Positions 16,367-25,266 of a DNA stretch of 64,000 nucleotides are shown here, one piece after another. Source of the stretch: Gp6-AA40 sp035649635 (lineage in GTDB: Bacteria; Acidobacteriota; Vicinamibacteria; Vicinamibacterales; UBA2999); assembly GCA_035649635.1 (NCBI GenBank), contig DASRJE010000221.1, positions 1 to 64,000 on the forward strand, written 5' to 3'. Each line of letters opens with the position of its first letter. Position 1 is the stretch's first letter. Position numbers and translations under genes: made by a program. Below the pieces are notes generated by a model. The model saw only the letters and a program-made list of their open reading frames with translations. It had not been told where the DNA came from and made no database searches.

Positions 16367-17047
16367 TCAGTGAATCTGATGCAGGAGCCTGCTCCATCGC
16401 ACGTTGCCGAGCAACGGAATGCCGGATCCTCCTTCACCGAACGAGAAGTATACGAACAGGGCTTTGCCTTTCACGTAGTCACGCCGCAGGAATCCCCAGT
16501 AGCGGCTGTCCTGCGAGTTGTCGCGGTTGTCACCCATCATGAAGTACTCACCGTCCGGCACCGTGGCAGGACCGTAGGAGCGCCGCAGATCGAAGGTGCT
16601 TTCCCCGGAATCGGAGCTTGACGCATCGGGCGGAAACAAGAAGTGCACGTACGGCTCGTCGAGCGGTTTCCCGTTGATGTAGACCTTCTTGTCCTTCAAC
16701 TCGACGACTTCACCCGGAAGCCCGATCACGCGCTTGATGAAATCACGCTCCGGGTCCTCGGGGTATTTGAAAACGAGAATATCGCCTCGCCGAATCGGAT
16801 CGATTGGCAGCAGCTTCTCTTCGACCCTCGAGAGCGTCGGCGCGAACACGAACTTGTTGACCAGCAGGTGATCCCCGATCAGCAGGTTGTTCTCCATCGA
16901 CCCCGTCGGGATCTTGAACGCCTGCACGACGAAGGTTCTGACGAAGAGCGCCAGGATCACCGCGACGCAGATCGATTCGAAGTACTCGCGCGCGGTCGAC
17001 TTGCGGAAGGTGGTGCCGTTTTCGTTCTCGCTCTTGCTCTTGCTCAT
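16367..17047 (-). CDS. lepB: Signal peptidase I
   Basis: This 226-residue S26A peptidase has catalytic Ser50 in FKIPTGSMENN and Lys105 in RDFIKRVIGLPGE, plus the box MMGDNRDNSQDSRYWG. One membrane segment precedes the serine (about residues 24-42). It removes signal peptides from exported proteins at the outer face of the inner membrane. This is relevant here because many neighbouring genes encode exported products. It follows lepA by 16 bases in an operon. Confidence 0.96.
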   Translation of the reverse strand: MSKSKSENENGTTFRKSTAREYFESICVAVILALFVRTFVVQAFKIPTGSMENNLLIGDHLLVNKFVFAPTLSRVEEKLLPIDPIRRGDILVFKYPEDPERDFIKRVIGLPGEVVELKDKKVYINGKPLDEPYVHFLFPPDASSSDSGESTFDLRRSYGPATVPDGEYFMMGDNRDNSQDSRYWGFLRRDYVKGKALFVYFSFGEGGSGIPLLGNVRWSRLLHQIH

Positions 17048-17063
17048 ACCTGGCGCACCTAGC

Positions 17064-18866
17064 CTACTCGGTTCCGACTTTCAAAACCGCAAGAAAAGCT
17101 TCCTGCGGAATCTCGACCCGGCCGACGCGTTTCATCCGCTTCTTGCCTTCCTTCTGCTTCTCGAGCAGTTTCCGCTTGCGGGTGATGTCACCACCATAAC
17201 ACTTGGCGAGCACGTTCTTGCGCAGGGCTTTCACGCTCTCGCGGGCAATGATCCGGTTGCCGATGGAGGCCTGGATGGCGACCTCAAACATCTGACGGGG
17301 GATCAGTTCCCGCATCTTCGAGGCCAGGGCGCGGCCACGATCGTAAGCCGCATCCCGGTGAACGATGATCGACAGCGCATCGACCGGCTCGCCGTTGACC
17401 AGGATGTCCATCTTGACGAGCGGCGACTCCCAGTAGCCGGTGACGTGATAGTCCAGGGATGCGTAACCTCGCGACAGGGTCTTGAGCCTGTCGTAGAAAT
17501 CGAGCACCACCTCGTTGAATGGGAGCTCGTAGGTGATGAGCACGCGGTCGGATGTCAGGTACTCCAGCTTCTTCTGGATCCCGCGTTTGTCCTGACAGAG
17601 CTGCAGGATCCCGCCAACGTGCTCCGAGGGTGTCAGGATCATCGCGGTAATAATCGGCTCCTCGAGCTTGGCGATCCGGCCCGCGTCGGGTAGCTTCGCC
17701 GGACTGTCGATCTCCTGCACCTCTCCATCGGTCGTTGTCACCCGATACAACACGCCCGGCGCCGTCGTCACCAGGTCCATGTCGTATTCGCGCTCCAGGC
17801 GCTCCTGTACGATTTCCATGTGCAGCAGGCCAAGAAACCCGCATCGGAATCCAAATCCGAGTGCGGCTGATGTTTCCGGCTCGTAGAAGAACGAGGCGTC
17901 GTTCAACCTCAGTTTCTCCAGGGCTTCGCGCAACTCGGTGTATTTGTGGCCTTCCACCGGGTAGAGACCGGCAAAGACCATCGGCTTCAATTCCTTGAAG
18001 CCTGGGAAGGGTTCCTCCGTCGGTCTGGCCGTCTCCGTGACGGTGTCGCCGATCTTCGCGTCGGAGACGCGCTTGATGTTGGCAACGATGAACCCGACTT
18101 CACCGACCCCGAACTCATCGACCGGCGTCGCCTTGGGCGAGAAGACGCCCAGGCCGTCGACCTCGTAATCCTGCGCGGTCGCCATCAGCCGGATCTTCTG
18201 CTTGGTCTTCAGGGCGCCGTCGATCACGCGAACGACGATGACGACACCACGATAGGCGTCGTACCAGGAATCGAAGATCAATGCTTTGAGGGGTGCGTCG
18301 GGGTCACCTTTCGGTGGATGGAATCGCGCGATCACGGCCTCGAGAATGTCGCGCGTGCCAGTCCCTTCCTTCGCGCTGGCCAGGATCGCGGTGGAAGCGT
18401 CGAGGCCGATGATGTCTTCGATCTGCCGCTTGCACTCATCTGGTTGCGCGCTTGGCAGATCGATCTTGTTGATGACCGGGATCACTTCGAGGTTGTTATC
18501 GACGGCGAGATACGCATTGGCCAGCGTCTGTGCTTCGACACCTTGCGACGCGTCGACAAGGAGCAGCGCGCCCTCGCATGCCGCCAGGGACCGCGTGACC
18601 TCGTACCCGAAATCGACATGACCCGGAGTGTCGATCAGGTTCAGCACGTACTGCTCGCCATTGACGGCGGTGTAGTTCAGGCGGACGGGATGCGCCTTGA
18701 TCGTTATGCCGCGCTCACGCTCGAGGTCCATGGCGTCGAGGACCTGAGCCTCCATCTCGCGCGCCTGAAGCGCGCCGGTAAGCTCGAGAAAGCGATCTGC
18801 CAGCGTCGACTTGCCATGGTCGATGTGCGCGATGATCGAGAAATTCCGGATATATCGTTGATCCAT
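17064..18866 (-). CDS. lepA: Elongation factor 4 (LepA)
   Basis: ATG 18866 gives 600 residues, the usual LepA length. An extension of 12 residues upstream is possible but lacks support. The GTPase P-loop is AHIDHGKST (14-22), with DTPGHVDF and NKIDLP downstream. The LepA-specific C-terminal domain is complete (YHVTGYWESPLVKMDILVNG, and KKRMKRVGRVEIPQEAFLA). LepA is a translational GTPase that acts on stalled or stressed ribosomes. First gene of the lepA-lepB operon. Confidence 0.97.
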   Translation of the reverse strand: MDQRYIRNFSIIAHIDHGKSTLADRFLELTGALQAREMEAQVLDAMDLERERGITIKAHPVRLNYTAVNGEQYVLNLIDTPGHVDFGYEVTRSLAACEGALLLVDASQGVEAQTLANAYLAVDNNLEVIPVINKIDLPSAQPDECKRQIEDIIGLDASTAILASAKEGTGTRDILEAVIARFHPPKGDPDAPLKALIFDSWYDAYRGVVIVVRVIDGALKTKQKIRLMATAQDYEVDGLGVFSPKATPVDEFGVGEVGFIVANIKRVSDAKIGDTVTETARPTEEPFPGFKELKPMVFAGLYPVEGHKYTELREALEKLRLNDASFFYEPETSAALGFGFRCGFLGLLHMEIVQERLEREYDMDLVTTAPGVLYRVTTTDGEVQEIDSPAKLPDAGRIAKLEEPIITAMILTPSEHVGGILQLCQDKRGIQKKLEYLTSDRVLITYELPFNEVVLDFYDRLKTLSRGYASLDYHVTGYWESPLVKMDILVNGEPVDALSIIVHRDAAYDRGRALASKMRELIPRQMFEVAIQASIGNRIIARESVKALRKNVLAKCYGGDITRKRKLLEKQKEGKKRMKRVGRVEIPQEAFLAVLKVGTE

Positions 18867-18987
18867 CGAGGGTTCGAATCTTGAATTGTAGCAGGCGCGC
18901 ACCCGGGCGACGGCCCGCTTCGCGCATCGCGCTTCGTCGGGCAGGCCTCATCAATCCGTCGCACAAGGCGCCTGCGAGAGGCGTATA

Positions 18988-20073
18988 GTGGCGCCCGTGG
19001 CACAGACTGTCGACGTGGCAGCCACGCCGGGAATGGACGAGGATCGCGTCTATAAGGGCTCGCGATTCTCGGACGTCGTCGCGACCATCCTTGCCAACCC
19101 GTATCAACGTGTTTGGGGCGCGCCGGGCGAGCCACCCTTACCGGTCGCGGAAGTGTCGAACAAGACGGTTGCAGGAGGCGTGGCGTCGCTCCTCAGACCA
19201 CGTCAGTTCGAGACCGATAGCGCGCGCGCCATCGACTCTCGCGCCGATCTGAGACATGGACCTGACGGCAAGGGCTTTCGACGGCTCGTGCATCCAAACG
19301 GCGTGTGCCTGGTTGGACGCTGGACGATCGATCAACCGACGGATTACACGGGATATTTCAGCACCGGCAGCAGCGCCCTGATCGTCGGGCGCTACTCGAC
19401 CTGCTGTACCGAGACCCGGCGTGGCCACACCCGGTCCCTCTCGATGGTAGGCAAGCTGTTTCCGACGACAGATCCCAACCACCTCGAACCGCTGCCCACC
19501 GCCAACTTCTTTACGCAAGAAGACATCGGCGGCACGAACACCGAGTTCATCAACGACATCCTCCTGCTGAACGCACCCGATACCACTGCCACCCGACGGG
19601 GCTCCGGTCTCCCACTGCTGATGATGGTCGGGATTGTCTTCGGGCGCATTGACGCACACCCGAGCATCCGTCAGTTGTATCCAATCGCAGAACTGGGAAA
19701 ACCGCCGGCGCAGCCAACACGAGCGCCGGAGTTCATGCGACTGCTGGTCGCCGAGGCACAGCCGCGCATTCCCGGCGCGAGCCCGGATTTTCGCGACGAG
19801 ATCATGGCGCAGATATTCGACAAGGGAGACCCCTTCCCCAAACGAACTCTGACGTTCACCATCGACGTGACGGACGAGGGAACGACAACCGGGACTGCGC
19901 TACGTGAACGCCGCAGCTTCAAGAACTGGCGGCGTATCGGATCAATCGTCTTCAACAACGCCGTCGTCTCGTACAACGGCGACTGCGTCATCCACTTCAA
20001 TCATCCGACGTGGCGTGAGAACCGCAACGACCCCGCCACGGCAACTCGTATCGACGGCCGTAAGGTTCGATAG
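18988..20073 (+). CDS. Catalase-superfamily-like protein
   Basis: The 361-residue protein has a segment reminiscent of the heme catalase fold: HPNGVCLVGRW, then YTGYF, ALIVGRYST, RRGHTRSLSMVGKLFPTTD and a TANFFTQEDIGG stretch. The first histidine may correspond to the catalase distal His. A proximal Tyr in an RxxxY pattern is not obvious. It is shorter than a true catalase (about 480 residues) and lacks a signal peptide. It may be a catalase-related heme protein or peroxidase. GTG 18988 or 18997 could start it. It is divergent from lepA. Confidence 0.55.
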   Translation: MAPVAQTVDVAATPGMDEDRVYKGSRFSDVVATILANPYQRVWGAPGEPPLPVAEVSNKTVAGGVASLLRPRQFETDSARAIDSRADLRHGPDGKGFRRLVHPNGVCLVGRWTIDQPTDYTGYFSTGSSALIVGRYSTCCTETRRGHTRSLSMVGKLFPTTDPNHLEPLPTANFFTQEDIGGTNTEFINDILLLNAPDTTATRRGSGLPLLMMVGIVFGRIDAHPSIRQLYPIAELGKPPAQPTRAPEFMRLLVAEAQPRIPGASPDFRDEIMAQIFDKGDPFPKRTLTFTIDVTDEGTTTGTALRERRSFKNWRRIGSIVFNNAVVSYNGDCVIHFNHPTWRENRNDPATATRIDGRKVR

Positions 20074-20074
20074 C

Positions 20075-20090
20075 CGGGCATCAATGCCCG
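20075..20090. repeat. Hairpin after the catalase-like gene
   Basis: cgggcat (20075-20081) and atgcccg (20084-20090) form a 7-bp stem with a two-base loop, two bases after the TAG stop. No T-run follows it. The remaining approximately 190 bases up to the next gene show nothing else I recognise. Confidence 0.6.
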
Positions 20091-20279
20091 ACAGCTGCCG
20101 GAACTGCCCAATTTTCGACTGCCGACATCTCCCTTCGCCACCCTCGACATCTCTCAAGCTGCTGCCACGTCAAGAGTTAGGAGCCCAGGCAAGCCGGCAC
20201 ATGGGTTGCCCCATCGCGATGCCGCGGACGTGGCTGGCCGACCTCCTGCCTCAGCCCGCCAATGAATTGGAGGCATGTG

Positions 20280-20876
20280 ATGAGCGGAGTATTTGTCCCG
20301 ATACCATCGCAGGTCGTACGCACAGTGTCGACAATCGGACTTCTCGCCTTGCTGTGCATAGCGCCTTCGCGAGCAATCGCCCAGGACCACTCACACGCGG
20401 GCGTGACGGCGGACCGGCGCAGCTCCAACGCACTCGTCCAGGCGGTGAGGGAGGCGACGGAACAATTCAAGGACGTCGAAGCGGCCGAACAGGCGGAGTA
20501 TCACCTCCTGTTCGGCTGCGTCAGCGGCCCGGACTACGGAGCCATGGGTCTTCACTACGTGAACGCGGGGCTGGTCTTTGATGGCGGCGAACTGAACCCG
20601 ATGCAGCCCGAGATCATCCTCTACGAAGCACTGCCGAACGGACGCCTGCGAATCACCGGCGCCGACTACCTGGTGGTCGCGAAAGACTGGGATGACAAAC
20701 ACCCGGGAGACCCGCCGCAGCTCATGGGGCAGCTCTTTCATCGATTCGAGGCGCCCAATCGCTTCGGCCTCCCTGACTTCTACACGCTGCACGTCTGGGC
20801 GTGGAAGGACAGCCCGACCGGTACCTTCTCGAACTGGCACTCCAACGTTTCATGTGATGGCTTCAAAGGACAGTAA
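20280..20876 (+). CDS. Secreted conserved hypothetical protein
   Basis: ATG 20280 is preceded by GGAGG (20269-20273) and gives 198 residues with a Sec signal peptide (VVRTVSTIGLLALLCIAPSRAIAQ). The mature part contains FGCVSGPDYGAMGLHYVN, then EIILYEALPNGRLRITGADY, and ends NWHSNVSCDGF. The two Cys could form a disulfide. It looks like a family of exported proteins of unknown function. ATG 20262 would also work but is a poorer start. It converges on the large regulator gene. Confidence 0.75.
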   Translation: MSGVFVPIPSQVVRTVSTIGLLALLCIAPSRAIAQDHSHAGVTADRRSSNALVQAVREATEQFKDVEAAEQAEYHLLFGCVSGPDYGAMGLHYVNAGLVFDGGELNPMQPEIILYEALPNGRLRITGADYLVVAKDWDDKHPGDPPQLMGQLFHRFEAPNRFGLPDFYTLHVWAWKDSPTGTFSNWHSNVSCDGFKGQ

Positions 20877-20940
20877 GAGGGCGTCCTGTTCTTCATTCGA
20901 ACGGCCGGACGACAGCCGCTCATCCTGTCGTAGCCGGGGT

Positions 20941-20972
20941 CCGGGGCGGGGCATAAAAGCTCCGCCCCGGTT
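20941..20972. terminator. GC-rich hairpin between convergent genes
   Basis: ccggggcggggc (20941-20952) pairs with gctccgccccgg (20959-20970), 12 bp with one G-U wobble and the loop ataaaa; two T residues follow. Sitting between the secreted protein gene and the convergent regulator gene, it probably ends both transcripts. Confidence 0.65.
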
Positions 20973-20982
20973 CCATGCGTTG

Positions 20983-23900
20983 TCAGACTCCGGCCACGAG
21001 ATCTTGCAGCTGGCGGTAGTCGGAGTTCTTCGCGAACGCGTCTTTCAGTCGTTCGTGCCGCAGTCCTTCGCGAACGCGGTCCATCACGGCAAGGGCGCGC
21101 TCGTATGCGTGCCGCGCGTCATCCGGGCGCCCCGTCTCCCGCAGGAAGTGGCCCAACGCAAGTTCGGTCTTCCATTGTTGAACCGGATTCCCGAGTGAAA
21201 CGGCCAGGTCGCGTGATTTTCGGAAGTGGCCTTCGGCCGTGTCCCGGTCGCCGTCGGCGTGCGCGATCTTCCCCGCCAGTCGCCACGCCTTCACCAGGTT
21301 CTTGCGTGCTGCCGCACGGATCGCGAGATCGAGGCACTCGGCGCTGTACGCGCGGGCCGCCCTGAAGTCTCCCTGCGCAACGGCGAGTTCCCCCATGCCG
21401 GCAAACATGCGGATCGAATACCGGAATCGCATCCACAGGCTGCTGGATGGATCCTTGTAGTACCTGAAAATGGTGTCGAACCGATCCTGCGCGCGCGCCA
21501 GCTCGCCGCGTGCGGTGAAGACCTCGCCCAGATTCAACTCGGCATTCGGAGACGTGCCTGGATCGGAACGGCGGCGGCCGATCACTGCGCTCCTGGCATT
21601 CAGTGCTTCCGATTCGTCCAGGTCTCCAAGTTCGGCAAACACCCATCCCAGACAATTCAGCAGACGATGATGGACGGCTTCGTCGCCGACCCGCTCGGCC
21701 AGTGACATCCCTTCCGTGAGCAGGGCGAACGCGCCGTCATAGTCGCCCTTGCCGGTTAAGGTCAGACCTCGCATGAAACAGCCGAAGAGCGTCGGGACGA
21801 GCAGGTCGCGTTCGCGGGCCAGCGTCATCGCCTGTGCCTGGAGACGATCGGCCTCATGGAAGTCACCGAACCAATTTCGCACCAGCCCCGCGGTCGACAG
21901 CGAGAGCGACTCGTGCACGGCATCGCCGGCCGCGCGGCTGATAGCCGTCGCCCTCTCGAGACCCGCCTGCCCTTCGTCGATCACACCCGTGGCCGAGCGA
22001 AGGAACCCGAGAGTAAAGTGCGCTCTGCCCTGCGCGGCGAGGGCGCCGGCCGGCTCCCCGACGGCCAGCGCTTCGCGTGAATACCGGACGGCACCATCGA
22101 GGTTACGGCCCCAGAAGGATGCCCACGCGATCGCGGCGAGCGCGTCGGCCTCTGTCGTGCGATCGCCGATCAACCTGGCCAGTGGGAGAATCCTCTGGCC
22201 CTCAGCGGCCGAACGCTCGAATTCGCTGGTCACCGCATAGAGGTGCGTCTTGGCCTGGTGAATCTTGATGAGCGTCCTGGGATCGCCGCCTCCGCCAGAC
22301 AGGCGCTCCGCCGCGCGCAGCGCCTCGTCATACAGCGCGAGCGCCTCACGCGAGGCAAAGTTGCGCTCGGCCTGTTGCGCCGCAGCCAGCAGATATTCGA
22401 GTGACTTGTGCCATCGCTGCGCCTGCGTGAAGTGATGCGCCAGGACACCAAAGTGCTCTGATACGCGATCCGAGTACGCCTGCTCCACGGCCTCGCCGAT
22501 GCGCGCGTGCTCCGACCGTCGCTCCGCTTCGTCTTGCGCGTCGTACGCCACTTCGTGAATCAGCGCGTGCTTGAACGCGTAGACGACTTCCGGCCAAACT
22601 CGCGTGTTGTGAATCAGCTCGGCCGACCGCAACGTGCGAAGACGATCTTCAAGCGGCTGTGGCGTTTCGCCAATCACACGCTCGAGCACCCGACGAGGAA
22701 ACTCGCGGCCGATGACGGCCGCCACCCGAAGCAGGTCGCGCGAAGCCGGATCGAGACGCGCGAGACGCCCGAGCAGTACGTCCCGGACGCTATCAGGCAC
22801 GTCGACCTTCGCAGTCGGGTGCTTCAGGCCAACTTCGCTGCCACGGCGCTCGATCGATCCGCCCTCCTGCAGCGACCGCAGGACTTCCTCCACGAAGAAG
22901 GGGTTGCCTTCTGTTTTCTCGTCAACGAGCTGCTGCAACTCTGCCGAGAGCGTGGAGGCGCCGACGAGCGAGCAGCCGATGGTGCTGGCGTCGGCTCGTG
23001 ACACGCGCGAGAGCGTGAGCTGGGTTCCGAACAGGTTTTGCGCCAACGGCAGCGAGTAACCAGCTCGCTGCGTCGCGCACAAGAGAACTCGGCCAGACGC
23101 GAGACTCTCTGTCATCGTCGCCAGGAACTCGGTGGTCGCCTGGTCCATCCAGTGCAAATCTTCGAGCACAACGATGAGGGGACAGACCTCGGAGGATGCC
23201 TGGAGAAATCGACCGATGGCTTCGAAGATACCGGCCCGGCGCAGCTTCGGATCGAGCGACGCGTGCGAGGAATCACCCGCCTCGACCGACAGCAAGGATC
23301 GAAGAAAACGCGCGGACGGCCGGAACGCCTCGCCAAACGCTGCTGTCGCGCGGTCGATTCGATCGCCAATGACCTCGTCGGTGTCGCTGGCCTGCATTGA
23401 AAACGCGTGCTTCAGAAGATCGATCAATGGGTGGAACGGCAGTGAACTGCCAAACGACACCGCCGCCCCCTGCCACCAGGTCGCGCGATCGCGCGTGCGT
23501 CGACGGAATTCGTGCAGCAAACGGGTCTTACCGATGCCCGGCTCGCCGGACAGGAGCACAGCCTGCCCACGTCCCTCTTCGACTTGCGTCAGCAGATCCT
23601 CGAGGAGCGCAATCTCCCGTGTCCGCGAAACGAACGGCGTGACGTAGCGCTCGGCGTCGACAAGACCCACGACGCTCCACGCTCGCTTCGGTTCCGGTGT
23701 GGCGGCAAGCGGCTCGAGCTCGAATCGTCTCTCGAGGAAAGGTTTCGTGCTCGCAGAAGCGAGGACGCGACCGGCAGGTGCGACGGCGAGCATCTCGTCG
23801 ACGACGTGCTGCGCGGCCTGTCGCGCGTCGGCCGCAAGCTCGACGCGATCCTCGAGCCGTCCAACTGGCACTTCCTCGGTATGGAGCGCAATGCGCCACT

Positions 23901-25215
23901 CGAGTGCCTGGGAATGGGCGCCGCCGGCGATACGTTGGACTGCCAGCGCGGCGTGTGCCGCGTGCCGTGCCGCGTCTTCGACGATCTCGAGACCGAAGGC
24001 AGCCCTGACGAGCGACGTGCCCAGCTCGATGATTCGTCCGCCAAAGCCGGCAATCTTCGCGGCGATCTCTTCGAGCACGCGCGTACGTTCGTGTTCCGGG
24101 ACCGCGCCGTCGCCGTCGAGTGCTTGCGCCTGCAGAAAAGTGACGCGCGTCCGCTGCCACCGAACGTGCCCCTCGCCGCCGGAGCGCAGCCGTGTTGCGT
24201 GTTCGAGCTCCGCATCCCGCGCGCTCGTGCCCGAGTCCCGAGTCCCGGATCCCGAATCCCGGGACAAGAGGCCGTGACGCTCCATGCGATAGCGCAATGT
24301 GTTTCGCGGCAACCCCAATCGCGCGGCTGCGCGAGAGATATTGCCTCCCTCGATGCGCAGCGCCTCCTCGATGCGTCCGCGCTCGAGGGATGCCATCTGC
24401 TCGTCGACGCTCTCGCCGAGACGCGTGGAAACGGGCACACGCGGGGCGCGCGGCAGGCGCAGTGCGGCAGCAGTCACCTGCTCTGCTTCAGACAGGAGGG
24501 CTACTCGCTCCATGAGGTTGGCCAGCTCGCGCACGTTGCCAGGCCAGGTGTACGACAGCAGCGCCGATTCAGCGTCCGGGGAGAGTGTCTTGATTGCCAG
24601 GCCGTATTCGCGGCAGGCGCGATCCAAATAGTGACGTGCGAGCAGCAGAACGTCGCCGCCGCGCTCGCGGAGCGGCGGCAACTGCACCGTCACCACTGCG
24701 AGACGGTGATAGAGGTCTTCGCGAAATCGTCGCGTGCGAATCGCCGCCGTCAGGTTCTCGCTCGTCGCCGCAAGCACCCACGCGTCGGCCGGCTCGGCGC
24801 GCGTGCCGCCGAGGCGCCGCACCGAGTGATCCTCGAGCGCCTTGAGCAGCTTCGCCTGCAGCGCGTCCGGCATCAGGCCGATCTCGTCGAGGAAGATCGT
24901 GCCGCGATGGGCGAGCTGCAGCAGCCCGGCCTTGGCTTGTTTGGCGTCGGTGAACGCGCCGCGCTCGTACCCGAAAAGCTCGGCTTCCAACAGGGTGTCT
25001 GGGATCGCAGCGCAGTTCAGGTCGACAAAGGCGGCATCCGACCGTGGACCCATCTGATGGATGACGTGCGCGACGAGACCTTTTCCCGTTCCCGTTTCAC
25101 CCAGAATCAGGACCGGCGGTAGGCGTTTCAAAGGGGCCGCCGGCCGCGCCAGCAGCCGCGTCAACTCGTCTCGCACCGACGCCAGAGCCGGACTCGCGCC
25201 CAACAGTTGCAGCAT
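20983..25215 (-). CDS. Fused regulator: NtrC-type AAA+, Fis HTH, cyclase-like region, STAND ATPase and TPRs
   Basis: This 1410-residue protein joins two regulator types. Residues 1-240 form a sigma-54-activator AAA+ module: Walker A GETGTGKG (39-46), Walker B IFLDEI (107-112), arginine-finger region FREDLYHRL (164-172). The sigma-54 contact loop reads GAFTDA (86-91), not GAFTGA. A Fis-type helix-turn-helix follows (275-316, RAAARLGLPRNTLRYRM). Residues 318-334 are a linker encoded by 7-bp tandem repeats. Residues 345-530 resemble a degenerate nucleotidyl cyclase domain. A second ATPase starts at about 529 with Walker A GEPGIGKT (557-564) and VLEDLHWMD. The rest, to the end, is TPR-like helices. 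Sensing input and targets are unknown. Confidence 0.88.
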   Translation of the reverse strand: MLQLLGASPALASVRDELTRLLARPAAPLKRLPPVLILGETGTGKGLVAHVIHQMGPRSDAAFVDLNCAAIPDTLLEAELFGYERGAFTDAKQAKAGLLQLAHRGTIFLDEIGLMPDALQAKLLKALEDHSVRRLGGTRAEPADAWVLAATSENLTAAIRTRRFREDLYHRLAVVTVQLPPLRERGGDVLLLARHYLDRACREYGLAIKTLSPDAESALLSYTWPGNVRELANLMERVALLSEAEQVTAAALRLPRAPRVPVSTRLGESVDEQMASLERGRIEEALRIEGGNISRAAARLGLPRNTLRYRMERHGLLSRDSGSGTRDSGTSARDAELEHATRLRSGGEGHVRWQRTRVTFLQAQALDGDGAVPEHERTRVLEEIAAKIAGFGGRIIELGTSLVRAAFGLEIVEDAARHAAHAALAVQRIAGGAHSQALEWRIALHTEEVPVGRLEDRVELAADARQAAQHVVDEMLAVAPAGRVLASASTKPFLERRFELEPLAATPEPKRAWSVVGLVDAERYVTPFVSRTREIALLEDLLTQVEEGRGQAVLLSGEPGIGKTRLLHEFRRRTRDRATWWQGAAVSFGSSLPFHPLIDLLKHAFSMQASDTDEVIGDRIDRATAAFGEAFRPSARFLRSLLSVEAGDSSHASLDPKLRRAGIFEAIGRFLQASSEVCPLIVVLEDLHWMDQATTEFLATMTESLASGRVLLCATQRAGYSLPLAQNLFGTQLTLSRVSRADASTIGCSLVGASTLSAELQQLVDEKTEGNPFFVEEVLRSLQEGGSIERRGSEVGLKHPTAKVDVPDSVRDVLLGRLARLDPASRDLLRVAAVIGREFPRRVLERVIGETPQPLEDRLRTLRSAELIHNTRVWPEVVYAFKHALIHEVAYDAQDEAERRSEHARIGEAVEQAYSDRVSEHFGVLAHHFTQAQRWHKSLEYLLAAAQQAERNFASREALALYDEALRAAERLSGGGGDPRTLIKIHQAKTHLYAVTSEFERSAAEGQRILPLARLIGDRTTEADALAAIAWASFWGRNLDGAVRYSREALAVGEPAGALAAQGRAHFTLGFLRSATGVIDEGQAGLERATAISRAAGDAVHESLSLSTAGLVRNWFGDFHEADRLQAQAMTLARERDLLVPTLFGCFMRGLTLTGKGDYDGAFALLTEGMSLAERVGDEAVHHRLLNCLGWVFAELGDLDESEALNARSAVIGRRRSDPGTSPNAELNLGEVFTARGELARAQDRFDTIFRYYKDPSSSLWMRFRYSIRMFAGMGELAVAQGDFRAARAYSAECLDLAIRAAARKNLVKAWRLAGKIAHADGDRDTAEGHFRKSRDLAVSLGNPVQQWKTELALGHFLRETGRPDDARHAYERALAVMDRVREGLRHERLKDAFAKNSDYRQLQDLVAGV
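24230..24264. repeat. Five 7-bp tandem repeats within a coding linker
   Basis: The units are cccgagt, cccgagt, cccggat, cccgaat and cccggga in strict 7-base register. Read on the minus strand they encode Ser/Arg/Asp/Gly-rich residues between the Fis domain and the cyclase-like region of the fused regulator. The same unit forms intergenic arrays at 54722-54828. Confidence 0.85.
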
Positions 25216-25266
25216 TACATGGTAATCCTATCGAATAGACTGTGTTTCTTTCGAGTAAAGGAGTTT

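Noticed and set aside
23512..25122. Long open frame of over 500 codons on the plus strand inside the fused regulator gene
   Set aside because: It is antisense to the regulator, which has clear ATPase and Fis motifs. High GC keeps opposite frames open, and the translation has no recognisable domain.
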